Below are positions 25,069 through 33,746 of a stretch of DNA of 64,000 bases, piece after piece. The notes below the pieces were generated by a model. That model was not told where the DNA came from and ran no database searches. It saw nothing but the letters and a program-made list of their open reading frames with translations. Location of the stretch: the NCBI RefSeq assembly GCF_009754945.1, contig NZ_WPIN01000005.1, positions 310,001-374,000 on the forward strand, given 5' to 3'. Numbering within the stretch: the stretch's first letter is position 1; each line of letters begins with the position of its first letter. Source of the stretch: Spirosoma arboris. Lineage in GTDB: Bacteria > Bacteroidota > Bacteroidia > Cytophagales > Spirosomataceae. The translations under genes and the position numbers were made by a program.

Positions 25069-25491
25069 ATGAAAACAACACGACAATTTATGAACGTACT
25101 GCTCCTGAGTATCCTCATGACAGCCCCAATAATCAATGCACAAGCTACGGGCACCGCCCCTAGCGATTCGACAACGAAACCAAATTCATTTGAGGTAGGC
25201 CTCTACATGGGCAACGACTGGACGGTGAATATCATGCTGGCAATTTACCAGCCGAAACAAGTTGTAGTTACGTTGAGGGATGCTAACAACGCCATTCTGT
25301 ATCGGGATTATCTGAAAAAAGCGTCCAAAAGCCACCACCTGAAATTCAAATTCAACGAGTCGGAAACCGGGCAATATCAGTTTGAAATCAGCGATGGACG
25401 GCAGACCATTGTTCGCAAAGTGGAAGTAGTCGACATGCCAGCCATTCAATCACAGCGGTACATTGTCTACGGCCCACAAATCGGTCAGTAG
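25069..25491 (+). CDS. Small exported protein, unknown function
   Basis: 140 residues with a Sec signal peptide (MKTTRQFMNVLLLSILMTAPIINAQA). The mature part is a single small beta-sandwich-like domain: FEVGLYMGNDWTVNIMLAIYQPKQVVVTLRDANNAILYRDYLKK ... GQYQFEISDGRQTIVRKVEV. This pattern resembles short Cytophagales exported proteins that look like isolated T9SS-C-terminal or Ig-type domains. Divergent from the MetR-like regulator and therefore a possible target. No function can be assigned. Confidence 0.7.
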   Translation: MKTTRQFMNVLLLSILMTAPIINAQATGTAPSDSTTKPNSFEVGLYMGNDWTVNIMLAIYQPKQVVVTLRDANNAILYRDYLKKASKSHHLKFKFNESETGQYQFEISDGRQTIVRKVEVVDMPAIQSQRYIVYGPQIGQ

Positions 25492-25502
25492 TTGTAATAC
25501 GT

Positions 25503-25937
25503 TTATTGATTTTGCAACGCCCAAACATAACATCCTGTATTGGTGGCAGGTCGTTTAACAAAGGCAAAATATCTGGATGCCAGTTCCTTCCCATTACAGT
25601 TGATCGTTACCTGTGCGACAAACTTGGGAGCATCTTTTAGAATGGTTTCGGAAATTATGATTTGCTGATTTGACGCATTGGCATAAGAGCTTTTGGTCAG
25701 GTCACCAGAGAGGGTGTCTTTCTGAACGAAGATGTTATAAACGAACTGCATTTCTGTACTCCCCACATAATTCGAGGCTACTAGTTGAACACCCTGATAA
25801 CCACTTTCGCAGGGCGCTTTGGCAATAAGGGTAGCTGGCGGCTGGCAGTTTGTTTGCAGAGGCTCGTTTTTCGATTGACAGCTGTTTAGAAATAGCCCAA
25901 TAATGCAGGAGCTGACGAAGAATTGGATTGTTTTCAT
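25503..25937 (-). CDS. Small lipoprotein, unknown function
   Basis: 144 residues with a lipobox (IIGLFLNSCQSKNEP). The mature part has several cysteines (NCQPP, APCESGYQGVQLVAS, TINCNGKE, NTGCYVWALQN) that could form disulfides in the periplasm or at the surface, and a predicted beta-rich fold. I do not recognise the family. It is convergent with the small exported protein (11-bp gap) and lies 70 bp upstream of nothing on its own strand but the GH78 gene end. Confidence 0.6.
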   Translation of the reverse strand: MKTIQFFVSSCIIGLFLNSCQSKNEPLQTNCQPPATLIAKAPCESGYQGVQLVASNYVGSTEMQFVYNIFVQKDTLSGDLTKSSYANASNQQIIISETILKDAPKFVAQVTINCNGKELASRYFAFVKRPATNTGCYVWALQNQ

Positions 25938-26007
25938 AGTTGCGTTCTATTGAATTACTCTCAGAATAACTCAATAGAACGCAATTATGTCTTGATAGTT
26001 TTATAAT

Positions 26008-28290
26008 TCAACGCACTTCCCATTCGTGCGTACCTGAGCCAACACCCATGATCTTCCAGAAATTACCTTCAGCGGTGGTCTTTACTACGTTCCCATTTTC
26101 CCATACCTGGCTTTTCGCCTTTCTGCGAGGCAAATAAACGACTCCGCTGGTATTGGCAGGCAAGGTAACACGCAACTGAAACCGGTCGGGGGAGTTGTCA
26201 AAGGCGACAGAGATTGGGCCTCGTAAGGTGGCCAGCTGTAGCGATGCCTGTCGTAACGTATCGGGTTGAGGCTTGATCCGAACCGTTTCAAAAGCGGGAT
26301 TCAAGGCTTCGACACCCATTAATTTTCGCACGATGATGTTGGCCGGGGCCGCTCCCCAGGCATGATTCCAATCCTGATTGGGTTTATACTTAGTATCCCA
26401 GGCCTCGGTTGTCATGGTTGAGCCGGTACGGATCATATTGTACCAACTGCGTTCGTCAGTCGAGGTTAGCAAGGACAATGCATAGGCACTTTCATTGGCA
26501 TTGTAGAGCGCATCCAGCAAAAACTGTGACCCATACACACTACACGCCATACCCCTCGACCGAATATGAGCCAGCACGCTTGAGTGATATTTTTCGGGAA
26601 CCAGTCCAAAAGCCAGCGCCATCATGTTAGCATGAAGCGACGCGTGATCGGTGCTATCGCCATCCCGAACCAAACCAGTTTTAGAATTAATAAATGTGGC
26701 CTGAAACGCTTTCTTAACCTGATTTGAGCGGTCGGCATAAAAAATAGCATCGTCAGATTTACCCAGACGATTCGCGACCTGCGCCATAAAAACCAGTCCC
26801 TGATAGTGAAAGGCATTGACGACAGCGTTGTAATTCCGAAAAACAAAGCCGTCCGTTTCACCAACTTCTTTTTTACCCAATCCCAGAACGCCCTGCTGCG
26901 GCCAATCGACGATGTCCTGAATCGTCGGTCGACCATCAAACGTATCGTAGTGAATCGACTTTTTAAACTCAGCCGTTTGAAGCCCCGTTCGGGTACTGAT
27001 CAGCCCATCCGGGCGGGCCAGCGGGAGCAGGAGTTTAGCTTTCAGTTCAGGATAAAGCGCTTCTATCGTGCGTGAATCGCCGGAATTCAGGTAATCATAC
27101 CAGGCAATCAACACGTTTTGCAACGACCATTCTGTTGGCCAGGTTGCGTGAAAAACCAGGTAGTTCAACGACCGTTTGGCGATGTTATACTCCGAATCAG
27201 TAGCATAATGAGAAAGTTGGTTAATCAGCGCGTCGGCTTCGTACGGAATCCGTTCACGATCTCCATCAACGTAATAGCCACTAAACGTGGTCGCTTTGAT
27301 GGTGTGTTTACAGATTCCCCAGACACGATTCAATGTTGTGTCTGAACTTGTAAAGGTCGTAGCCGTTTCATCGAATGGATACGTAACAACCTGACGAACA
27401 AGCTGCTCAACACGAATAGTATCCGTCGGCAATTCGACTTCAACGTAGCGAAATGGCAAAACCTCACCAATATAATCCGGCATCAGAATGGCTTTCGGTC
27501 CTGTGTTGCGCTTATCGGGTTTAAACTGAATGGCGTATCGATGCGTCCCGTGTTGTAACAGAACCGGTATTCGGCGGTACCGAAGTACACCCATTGGTTT
27601 GGGGTTAACATGGCCATCGGGCATAATGGCCTCACCCACGTGCAAAATCAGTGTATCCTGTTCGGCGGGGCTATTCACGGTAAGATAAACCTGCCCAAAC
27701 GCATCCTTCCCAAAATCATAAACCATCCGTTTCGATCCCACTGATTTCTGCGAAACGGGTGCTTCTTCAGCTTTCACAACAGGATAATAAGGCGTTTCAT
27801 AGTCCGCTAGTTGGGATGCCGTGCGAAACGCTTTCGCTTGCGAAAAATCACTTTCGCCATTTTGACTAGTCCAGACTTTCACTTTCCAGTAGTAAATCCG
27901 GTTAGCCTCCAGTCGATGATCGGCGGGCAGCAGAATGCCTACGCTTTGACTGTTCACAATTTTACCCGAGTCCCATACATCGCCCACATTGCTTTGGCTG
28001 GTTTTCCCGGAAGAGCTTACAATCAGTCGATAAGCTGTCTGGCGACTATTAACACCAGCATTGGGAAGCACCCAACTAAACGAAGGGCGGGCACTACGAA
28101 TGAGGGCAAGTTGTCCGGCAAACCGGGATGAGTCAGCGGCATCGAGCGTTAGGTTCGTTAAAAAGCCGTTGCTCCAGACCTTATCGGTATGAAGCAGCAA
28201 ATCGGTACGTAAGGATGTAGGTGGTGCCAGTAATTGGGCAGAAGCTGTTAGGCTAGTCGAAAACAGTAGCCAAAAGAAATAATGTCGCAT
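26008..28290 (-). CDS. GH78 alpha-L-rhamnosidase, exported
   Basis: 760 residues from the ATG at 28290 (MRHYFFWLLFSTSLTASAQ signal peptide). An N-terminal fibronectin-like part (PSFSWVLPNAGVNSRQTAYRLIVSSSG) is followed by beta-sandwich domains (MVYDFGKDAFGQVYLTVNSP, VLRYRRIPVLL), the (alpha/alpha)6 barrel and a C-terminal beta domain. The acidic motif DGDRERIPYEADALINQLS matches the catalytic region of GH78, here in the shorter DGDRER form. It should release terminal alpha-L-rhamnose. It is the last gene of the polysaccharide utilisation operon, 27 bp after the DUF2264 gene. Confidence 0.9.
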   Translation of the reverse strand: MRHYFFWLLFSTSLTASAQLLAPPTSLRTDLLLHTDKVWSNGFLTNLTLDAADSSRFAGQLALIRSARPSFSWVLPNAGVNSRQTAYRLIVSSSGKTSQSNVGDVWDSGKIVNSQSVGILLPADHRLEANRIYYWKVKVWTSQNGESDFSQAKAFRTASQLADYETPYYPVVKAEEAPVSQKSVGSKRMVYDFGKDAFGQVYLTVNSPAEQDTLILHVGEAIMPDGHVNPKPMGVLRYRRIPVLLQHGTHRYAIQFKPDKRNTGPKAILMPDYIGEVLPFRYVEVELPTDTIRVEQLVRQVVTYPFDETATTFTSSDTTLNRVWGICKHTIKATTFSGYYVDGDRERIPYEADALINQLSHYATDSEYNIAKRSLNYLVFHATWPTEWSLQNVLIAWYDYLNSGDSRTIEALYPELKAKLLLPLARPDGLISTRTGLQTAEFKKSIHYDTFDGRPTIQDIVDWPQQGVLGLGKKEVGETDGFVFRNYNAVVNAFHYQGLVFMAQVANRLGKSDDAIFYADRSNQVKKAFQATFINSKTGLVRDGDSTDHASLHANMMALAFGLVPEKYHSSVLAHIRSRGMACSVYGSQFLLDALYNANESAYALSLLTSTDERSWYNMIRTGSTMTTEAWDTKYKPNQDWNHAWGAAPANIIVRKLMGVEALNPAFETVRIKPQPDTLRQASLQLATLRGPISVAFDNSPDRFQLRVTLPANTSGVVYLPRRKAKSQVWENGNVVKTTAEGNFWKIMGVGSGTHEWEVR

Positions 28291-28317
28291 GAAATCCTCC
28301 CAAAAAGGCACTAACGG

Positions 28318-29580
28318 TTATCGTAAATCCACACTATGATCGTGCGGAAAATCTTCTCCACTCCATATTTTTTGCGCGCTCCATTTTTCCGGTGCATCGG
28401 CCCAGAACGGGTCTGAATCAGGCAAACCAAGCGGCAGGAAAATGTTGGTGGCAATGTACAGGCTGCCCTGGTTGTTATAAAAATCGGCCAGATCAGGTTG
28501 CGAACCGTATAGGCCGATGGTCAGCCAGCCATTCTGATAGGTAGAAGGACTTTCCAGCGTTTTTTTAATCACAGCCGTCAGGGCGCAACGTACCTGAGCG
28601 GGCTTTAATTGTTCGGGCAACGCTTTCCGCCACGACATATCAGCCAGGTGCTGAAATACCGCGCCCCTATACACAATCGAACGACCGGTGGCTGGATACG
28701 TACCATCAGTATTGATTAACCGTTCCTGAATAATGGCATAACGCTCGTTCCGCTGCTTGATTTTGGCAATCATACCCGTATACGCATTCGTCTTCTTGCT
28801 GACAATCTCCGTGATAGCCGCCAGATACGGATGCATCACATAACTGTTGTAATAGTCGTAAGCATAGGACGTTCCATCGGAATACATGCCATCGCCAACG
28901 TACCACTGCTCCAGTTGCTGAAGCGCGTAATCAATCCGCATCGGGTCCCATTCATAGCCGTATTTGCAGAAGAACGCTTCGGTCATAGCCGAAAATAGCA
29001 GCCAATTGGAGAACACCGGTTTAAACTGACGCGTGGTTTTCAAGGCTTTAACCAGTCGTTGCTGGTCGATTTTGTTCAGATTCTCCCACAACCAGGGCGC
29101 TCGCACAAATGCATACGCGATGTACGACGCATCGACCAGCTGCTGACCACCGATGTTAAAATACATGTAGTCTTTAGCGGTCGAATCCAACGCGTTCGAT
29201 AGTCCTTTGATCACCCATTTCCGGTACTGATTTCGCAACGCAACTTCCTCGGCGCTTCCACCTTCGCCCTGCAACCAGGGCGCAATACCACTCAGTACAC
29301 GACCCAACACTTCAACGTATTGAACCTGAATCCGATGCTCCTTATTGTCAATTCGCTTAGAGACCACTTTCGGCATAACGATGCGTAAGCTGTCCTGAGC
29401 CAGGCTATAAATAACTGGTCTGACCATCTTATCCATCTCAGCCAGCCAGAACTGACGGTCGCTGACGGTCGGGGCAATTTTTGCCGATTTGGTGGTTGTT
29501 TTTTTCTGGGCGTATGTAGCACTGCATGCCATGACGATGAGCAGGCAGGCGATAAAAAAACGGGTGTTGAAATTCTTCAT
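28318..29580 (-). CDS. DUF2264 family protein, exported
   Basis: 420 residues with a signal peptide (MKNFNTRFFIACLLIVMACSATYAQ). The mature protein matches DUF2264 throughout: RQFWLAEMDKMVRPVIYSLA, EVLGRVLSGIAPWLQ, VDASYIAYAFVRAP, SNWLLFSAMTEAFFCKYG, GDGMYSDGTSYAYDYYNSYVMHPYL. The many helices suggest an (alpha/alpha) toroid, a fold used by lyases and hydrolases of uronic-acid polymers. No enzyme activity is established for the domain. Its place between GH105 and GH78 genes supports a role in the same saccharide pathway. Confidence 0.88.
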   Translation of the reverse strand: MKNFNTRFFIACLLIVMACSATYAQKKTTTKSAKIAPTVSDRQFWLAEMDKMVRPVIYSLAQDSLRIVMPKVVSKRIDNKEHRIQVQYVEVLGRVLSGIAPWLQGEGGSAEEVALRNQYRKWVIKGLSNALDSTAKDYMYFNIGGQQLVDASYIAYAFVRAPWLWENLNKIDQQRLVKALKTTRQFKPVFSNWLLFSAMTEAFFCKYGYEWDPMRIDYALQQLEQWYVGDGMYSDGTSYAYDYYNSYVMHPYLAAITEIVSKKTNAYTGMIAKIKQRNERYAIIQERLINTDGTYPATGRSIVYRGAVFQHLADMSWRKALPEQLKPAQVRCALTAVIKKTLESPSTYQNGWLTIGLYGSQPDLADFYNNQGSLYIATNIFLPLGLPDSDPFWADAPEKWSAQKIWSGEDFPHDHSVDLR

Positions 29581-29647
29581 TCCTGGATGGTCTTTATCAT
29601 AACATGGAGTTATGTAATCACGCAGAGTTATATCGAAACCTATTTTG

Positions 29648-29719
29648 TGCGACCCCGTCGGGGTCAGATGTTTATAGAAACAAACTTGACTATAAACATT
29701 TGACCCCGACGGGGTCGCA
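29648..29719. repeat. Nested palindromic repeat, family B
   Basis: Two 30-bp arms (29648-29677 and 29690-29719) are inverted copies with one mismatch around a 12-nt loop. Each arm itself contains the palindrome GACCCCGTCGGGGTC. The element can fold as one long hairpin or as two small ones. Confidence 0.8.
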
Positions 29720-29725
29720 TATCTT

Positions 29726-29805
29726 GTATCCTCAGTCTATGTCCTCATAGAATGCTTTTGTAAACGCTAACTTCTGGCGTTCTGTGAGGACACGACCGAG
29801 GATGC
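29726..29805. repeat. Imperfect palindromic repeat, family C copy 1
   Basis: TCCTCAGTCTATGTCCTCATAG (first 20 bases from 29729) is inverted at 29777-29805 with one gap, and nearly all differences are transitions. The core GTCTRTGTCCTCAYAGA recurs at 61439-61455, over 31 kb away in another intergenic gap. Confidence 0.7.
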
Positions 29806-29814
29806 AGAGGGTCT

Positions 29815-30936
29815 CTACCTGGTCAAAAATCGATGCATTTCGCAGCCGGCCAGCAGAAAAGCACCGACGCCGAAATTGGTAGTTGAGTTGGCATCAACGA
29901 CTTGGCCCGGAATAGCTTTTTCGCCGATGGGTTGGATGTAGCCAATTTTTCCGTTGGGTTGCAGCGCTACTGTCGATAGGTAGTTCCAGCCTTTCAGGGC
30001 CGTTGGTAAGCACGTTTTTTCGTTTAGATAGCTGTTATTGATTCCCCACAACAAGCCGTAAGTGAAGAAAGCCGTACCACTGGTTTCCGGACCGGGAGCA
30101 TGTTCAGGATCGAGTATACTTCGGGTCCAGTACCCTTCGGGCTGTTGGGATTTACGAATGGCTTCGGCTAAACCTTTGTATTTCGCTACGTATTCATTGC
30201 GGTGCGGGTCGTTTTTCGGTAGGTCTTGCAATACTTTCGCTAAAGCAGCAAACACCCAACCATCGCCCCTTGCCCAGAAATCCTTTTTGCCGTTGACGCT
30301 CTTGTGCTTCGGATACACATACTTCGCATCGCGGTAATAAAGCTTTTCATCGGCATCATACATGATGCTGTTGGCATACATGAAGTACTCATAAAGCTTA
30401 TCCAGATAGAGCTTATTGCCCGTCACCTTGTAGAGCTTCGTCATTACGGGCATTACCATGTACAGTCCATCGGCCCACCACCAGTAATCGACATTTGAGG
30501 TGCTCATCTCGTAGTCCATCACTTCCTTCGCACGGGCAATTTTCCGATTGTCGGGCTGGAGATTATACAAGTCGATGTACGTCTGGAAACAGATTTGCCA
30601 ATCACCGAACAGTACATAGTCATCGGTTTCGCCGTAGGAATATTTCCATTTTGACGTATCGTTTGACCTAGCGCCCATCCACAGATTGTGTTCCGACCAG
30701 GCTTCTGAATACTGACGATAGGCTTCATTTTTAGTTAGGGCATAAACGTCCATATTGCCCGTATGGTAAGCCGCATTATCCCAAAAAGCCCGTCCGTGAG
30801 TCAGGTTCGTCGATTGCCAATAGTCGTTTGCCTGCTTAATCGCTTTGAGAACGTCTGGTGCCGATGGTTTCTGCTGAGCCCAGGCACCTGCGCTAATCAA
30901 CAGGAGCAACGCCAGTACATAGTTGTGCTTCGTCAT
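29815..30936 (-). CDS. GH105 unsaturated uronyl hydrolase (YteR/RhiN-like)
   Basis: 373 residues from the ATG at 30936 (MTKHNYVLALLLLISAGAWAQ signal peptide). The (alpha/alpha)6 barrel signature is WWWADGLYMVMPVMTKLYKVTG, where D156 is the expected catalytic acid, and WARGDGWVFAALAKVL. The HLxxAFWD-type HGRAFWDNAAYHTGNM and the final GTAFFTYGLLWGINN fit the family. GH105 enzymes remove the 4,5-unsaturated uronic acid left by lyases, on rhamnogalacturonan or on glucuronate-bearing arabinogalactan. The start lies 5 bp after the stop of the GH43_24-like gene. Confidence 0.92.
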   Translation of the reverse strand: MTKHNYVLALLLLISAGAWAQQKPSAPDVLKAIKQANDYWQSTNLTHGRAFWDNAAYHTGNMDVYALTKNEAYRQYSEAWSEHNLWMGARSNDTSKWKYSYGETDDYVLFGDWQICFQTYIDLYNLQPDNRKIARAKEVMDYEMSTSNVDYWWWADGLYMVMPVMTKLYKVTGNKLYLDKLYEYFMYANSIMYDADEKLYYRDAKYVYPKHKSVNGKKDFWARGDGWVFAALAKVLQDLPKNDPHRNEYVAKYKGLAEAIRKSQQPEGYWTRSILDPEHAPGPETSGTAFFTYGLLWGINNSYLNEKTCLPTALKGWNYLSTVALQPNGKIGYIQPIGEKAIPGQVVDANSTTNFGVGAFLLAGCEMHRFLTR

Positions 30937-30941
30937 TCGTA

Positions 30942-31952
30942 TCAATTTGCTTTTTGAGGTTTCCAGATCGTCAAATCCCATTCATTTGTCCATTCAATTA
31001 CGGGCTGATTATTCTCAAATTTCACCGGCAACCATAAGTAACGACTGTCTTTCAAATCTTTCGGATTCCACTTGTCGGCCATAAAAATGAATGCATCCTT
31101 TTTTCCTTGTACCGGCAGAATGTAGGTCGATTGCCCATCAAATGTCTTGTCGGCCAGAGGTCCTTTCATTGGATCACCAACTAGTTTCCAGGGACCAAAC
31201 AGTGAAGTTGCGGTATGCAAACTGGCCTGATTTGGGTCCCAGCCTGTACAACCGCTCGTTATGAGGTAATAGTAATTGTCTTTCTTGAAAATGGACGGTG
31301 CTTCCCGATGATTACTGAACAAGAGTGTGTCCTGCGTGGTCGCCGATAGATAATCATCACTTAGTTTCACAAGTCGCAAGTCGTAGTTTTCGCGAGCGGA
31401 ATAGATGTGATAAGCCGAACCATCCTCATCGACAAACAGCGTCATGTCCCGCGACATATGCCCATTAGGCCGGAAACTATTTACGTATCGGTACGGTCCC
31501 GTAACCTTGTCACTAATGGCCACCCCGGCGCGGGCGGCTTTATAGCCCTGACCCGGCAGTTCTAAATGAAACCACATGATGTACTTTTTCGTCTTCGGAT
31601 TAAAGACAACCTTGGGACGTTCGATGAGCCCACCGACGGCAATCTCGCTCTGCGGATCGGTTGACTTTGGCAGGGCTAACCCTTCGTTCTTCCAGTTGTA
31701 CAGGTCTTTCGACGAATAAACCGTAACACCTTCCGAAGCTGACTGTCCTCGTTTCTCACCAAACCAGTAGTACGTTTTGTTGTCATATAGCAAGCCTCCG
31801 CCGTGAGCATTGATGAGTTCGCCTTTATCGTCGTACCAGCGTTCGCCGGGTTTAAATTCGGCTTGTTTTTGGAGAGGTACAGTTTGGGCCTGGCAGAGGA
31901 AAGCGGAAGCCGTTAGGGTAATTGTTAGTAAGGTGGCGGAAAAGAGTTTCAT
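30942..31952 (-). CDS. GH43 subfamily 24-like exo-beta-1,3-galactanase
   Basis: 336 residues with a signal peptide (ending LCQAQ). The five-bladed propeller follows the exo-beta-1,3-galactanase branch of GH43: GERWYDDKGELINAHGGGLLYDNKTYYWFGE, GGLIERPKVVFNPKTKKYIMWFHLE, SRDMTLFVDEDGSAYHIYSARENYDLRLVKLS and TSGCTGWDPNQ. By comparison with the fungal enzyme Pc1,3Gal43A, the catalytic acid is probably E217 (HREAPSIF), with E111 (IERPK) and Q274 (FDGQSTYILP) at the other key sites, including the Gln that replaces the usual base. It should cleave the beta-1,3-galactan backbone of type II arabinogalactan. Confidence 0.85.
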   Translation of the reverse strand: MKLFSATLLTITLTASAFLCQAQTVPLQKQAEFKPGERWYDDKGELINAHGGGLLYDNKTYYWFGEKRGQSASEGVTVYSSKDLYNWKNEGLALPKSTDPQSEIAVGGLIERPKVVFNPKTKKYIMWFHLELPGQGYKAARAGVAISDKVTGPYRYVNSFRPNGHMSRDMTLFVDEDGSAYHIYSARENYDLRLVKLSDDYLSATTQDTLLFSNHREAPSIFKKDNYYYLITSGCTGWDPNQASLHTATSLFGPWKLVGDPMKGPLADKTFDGQSTYILPVQGKKDAFIFMADKWNPKDLKDSRYLWLPVKFENNQPVIEWTNEWDLTIWKPQKAN

Positions 31953-31987
31953 TGATTGATGTGAAGTTAGTGCCTCGACATTATTTT

Positions 31988-32081
31988 ACCCCACCCCCTC
32001 CCCTTATTTCAAGGGGAGGGGCTCAAAAAGGCAGGTGTTCCCCCCTCTCCTGAAAAACAGGAGAGGGGCTGGGGGTGAGGT
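31988..32081. repeat. C-rich palindromic repeat, family D copy 1 (three-way junction)
   Basis: Two hairpins (31995-32021, 11-bp stem, 5-nt loop; 32042-32068, 11-bp stem, 5-nt loop) are enclosed by a 10/11-bp outer pairing (31988-31998 with 32071-32081). The RNA could fold as a three-way junction. It lies between susD and the GH43_24-like gene inside the operon. A related element is at 61376-61413. Confidence 0.7.
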
Positions 32082-32089
32082 GAAACGAA

Positions 32090-33721
32090 TTAATACCCAG
32101 GATTTTGCGTCAACACAGCGTCTTTGTTCAACTGGATTTCCGTTAAGGGGATTGGCATCAGCAAGTGTGTACTGGTCAGGCCAACGGTCTTGTTAACGGC
32201 GCTGTTTGAATTAAGCCGCGTAGCGCGATCCACTAATGTTTTGGTGCGCATGAGCGTCATTCGACGATTTTCTTCACCAACGAGTTCACGAACCCGTTCG
32301 TCTAGAATAAAGTCCAGTGTCATGTCGGCGGAGGTTACCTGGCCCACTGATGGATAGCCTGCGAACGATCGCTCACGTAAGGCGTTGATGCTGGTAGCAG
32401 CTGCTTCCAATTTGCCTTGTTTGAATTGGGCTTCGGCCAGCAGCAAGTACGTTTCGCCCAAGCGCATCAGGATAAAATCCTTGATCATTGCATAGCCGAA
32501 GCTATCGTTCGGATTAAACTGATACCATTTAGTAGTGTGTGGAGCGATGTTATAGAGCGTATCGCTGCCCGTGTAAGGAACGGGTTTACCATACGTAGCC
32601 GGTTTTGTTGCATCGTTGTACACGTACCGGCGACGGATATTGTACTGCGAATTGCGGATATCACCCGGTTTGTACAGACTATACAAAACCCAGTTGCTAA
32701 GCCGTAATCGGCCCAATGCCCGGCCTCCTGTTGAATCGGAAAGGGCCATACCCGAAATGTTGTGGTACGAAGCTCCCCATACCCGACGTTGCTGCGGATT
32801 GTCGGTGATACCCCCTACTACAGTGCTTGGATTTTCCTGTTCCAGAACCCAGATGGCTTCGGTGTTGCCCTGTACCCGGCGCTGATTACCGTAGATGAAC
32901 ATATCATGGTAATAATCGCCCGGTGCAGTTGATTGAGCACCATAACGGCTTTTTACGAGCTTAAACCGACCGCTGCTAATAATCGCCTGAAGTTGTGCTT
33001 CGGCCAGATCGGGCTTATCCATGCGCAGGTAAACTTCGGCAAGTAATTGCATGGCCATGAACTTGTTGGCCCGTCCGTAGAGCTTTCCTCCGCTCGTGTT
33101 GGTTTTAACACTTTCGATATCTGGCAGATTCGCAACGGCAAAGGTCAGATCGTCAACAATCTGTTTATTGACATCGTCCAGCGGTGCCCGCACAAAATCG
33201 GTTTTAGGTCCTGTTAGTGCCTGCGTCAAGAGTGGAACACCACCGAAACAGGTTGCCAGATTGTTGTAAGCATACGCCCTGAAGAACTTCGCTTCGGCAC
33301 TGATTTTTGCTTTCCCACCTGTGCTAATCGCCGTCAACGTTGGCGCTTCGGCTCCATTGATGATGACGTTAGTCAGATTCACCATAATATAGTTCCGGTT
33401 CCAGGTACGGGCTGCCGCATTATCGGTAGGCGTCAAAAGCGCGTAGTTGTAATACGGAATCTCGACACCCTGTTGTTGAGCCGTCGCATTCGCCACGTCG
33501 GTACCAACCTGCCAAACACTGGGCCATCCCTGCTGATCGGACCAGGAGAAAATAGTGCTGGTATGGTTATAGAGGCCCACCAGCGAGGCTTCGAACCCCA
33601 ACGAGTCGTTGAGCGTAATTGGGGTGTAGGATGAGTAGGGTTTTTCGTCCAGGAACGTATCCTTGCAGGACGAAGCCAGTACCACAACCGACACGATGAG
33701 TAGCTTAATGTAAAGTTTCAT
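32090..33721 (-). CDS. SusD/RagB family lipoprotein of the polysaccharide locus
   Basis: 543 residues with lipobox (VVVLASSCKDTFLDEKPYSSYTP). Typical SusD parts: AEAKFFRAYAYNNLATCFGGVPLLTQ, GRANKFMAMQLLAEVYLRM, FILMRLGETYLLLAEAQFKQGKLEAAATSINALRERSF, LDFILDERVRELVGEENRRM and a terminal QNPGY. It is the surface glycan-binding lid of the SusC channel encoded 25 bp upstream. Its putative ligand is the arabinogalactan-type saccharide processed by the downstream enzymes. Confidence 0.95.
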   Translation of the reverse strand: MKLYIKLLIVSVVVLASSCKDTFLDEKPYSSYTPITLNDSLGFEASLVGLYNHTSTIFSWSDQQGWPSVWQVGTDVANATAQQQGVEIPYYNYALLTPTDNAAARTWNRNYIMVNLTNVIINGAEAPTLTAISTGGKAKISAEAKFFRAYAYNNLATCFGGVPLLTQALTGPKTDFVRAPLDDVNKQIVDDLTFAVANLPDIESVKTNTSGGKLYGRANKFMAMQLLAEVYLRMDKPDLAEAQLQAIISSGRFKLVKSRYGAQSTAPGDYYHDMFIYGNQRRVQGNTEAIWVLEQENPSTVVGGITDNPQQRRVWGASYHNISGMALSDSTGGRALGRLRLSNWVLYSLYKPGDIRNSQYNIRRRYVYNDATKPATYGKPVPYTGSDTLYNIAPHTTKWYQFNPNDSFGYAMIKDFILMRLGETYLLLAEAQFKQGKLEAAATSINALRERSFAGYPSVGQVTSADMTLDFILDERVRELVGEENRRMTLMRTKTLVDRATRLNSNSAVNKTVGLTSTHLLMPIPLTEIQLNKDAVLTQNPGY

Positions 33722-33746
33722 TGTATCTACTAAATTAAATCGATGA

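Larger units (their letters stand above)
29581..29814. other. 234-bp intra-operon gap made of palindromic repeats
   Basis: Between the DUF2264 and GH105 genes lie two unrelated repeat elements, at 29648-29719 (family B) and 29726-29805 (family C). Nearly half of the gap is base-paired in the predicted RNA. No reading frame is credible here. Confidence 0.7.

Noticed and set aside
29648..29805. CRISPR array
   Set aside because: The repeats are inverted, of two unrelated kinds, without regular spacers or cas genes.
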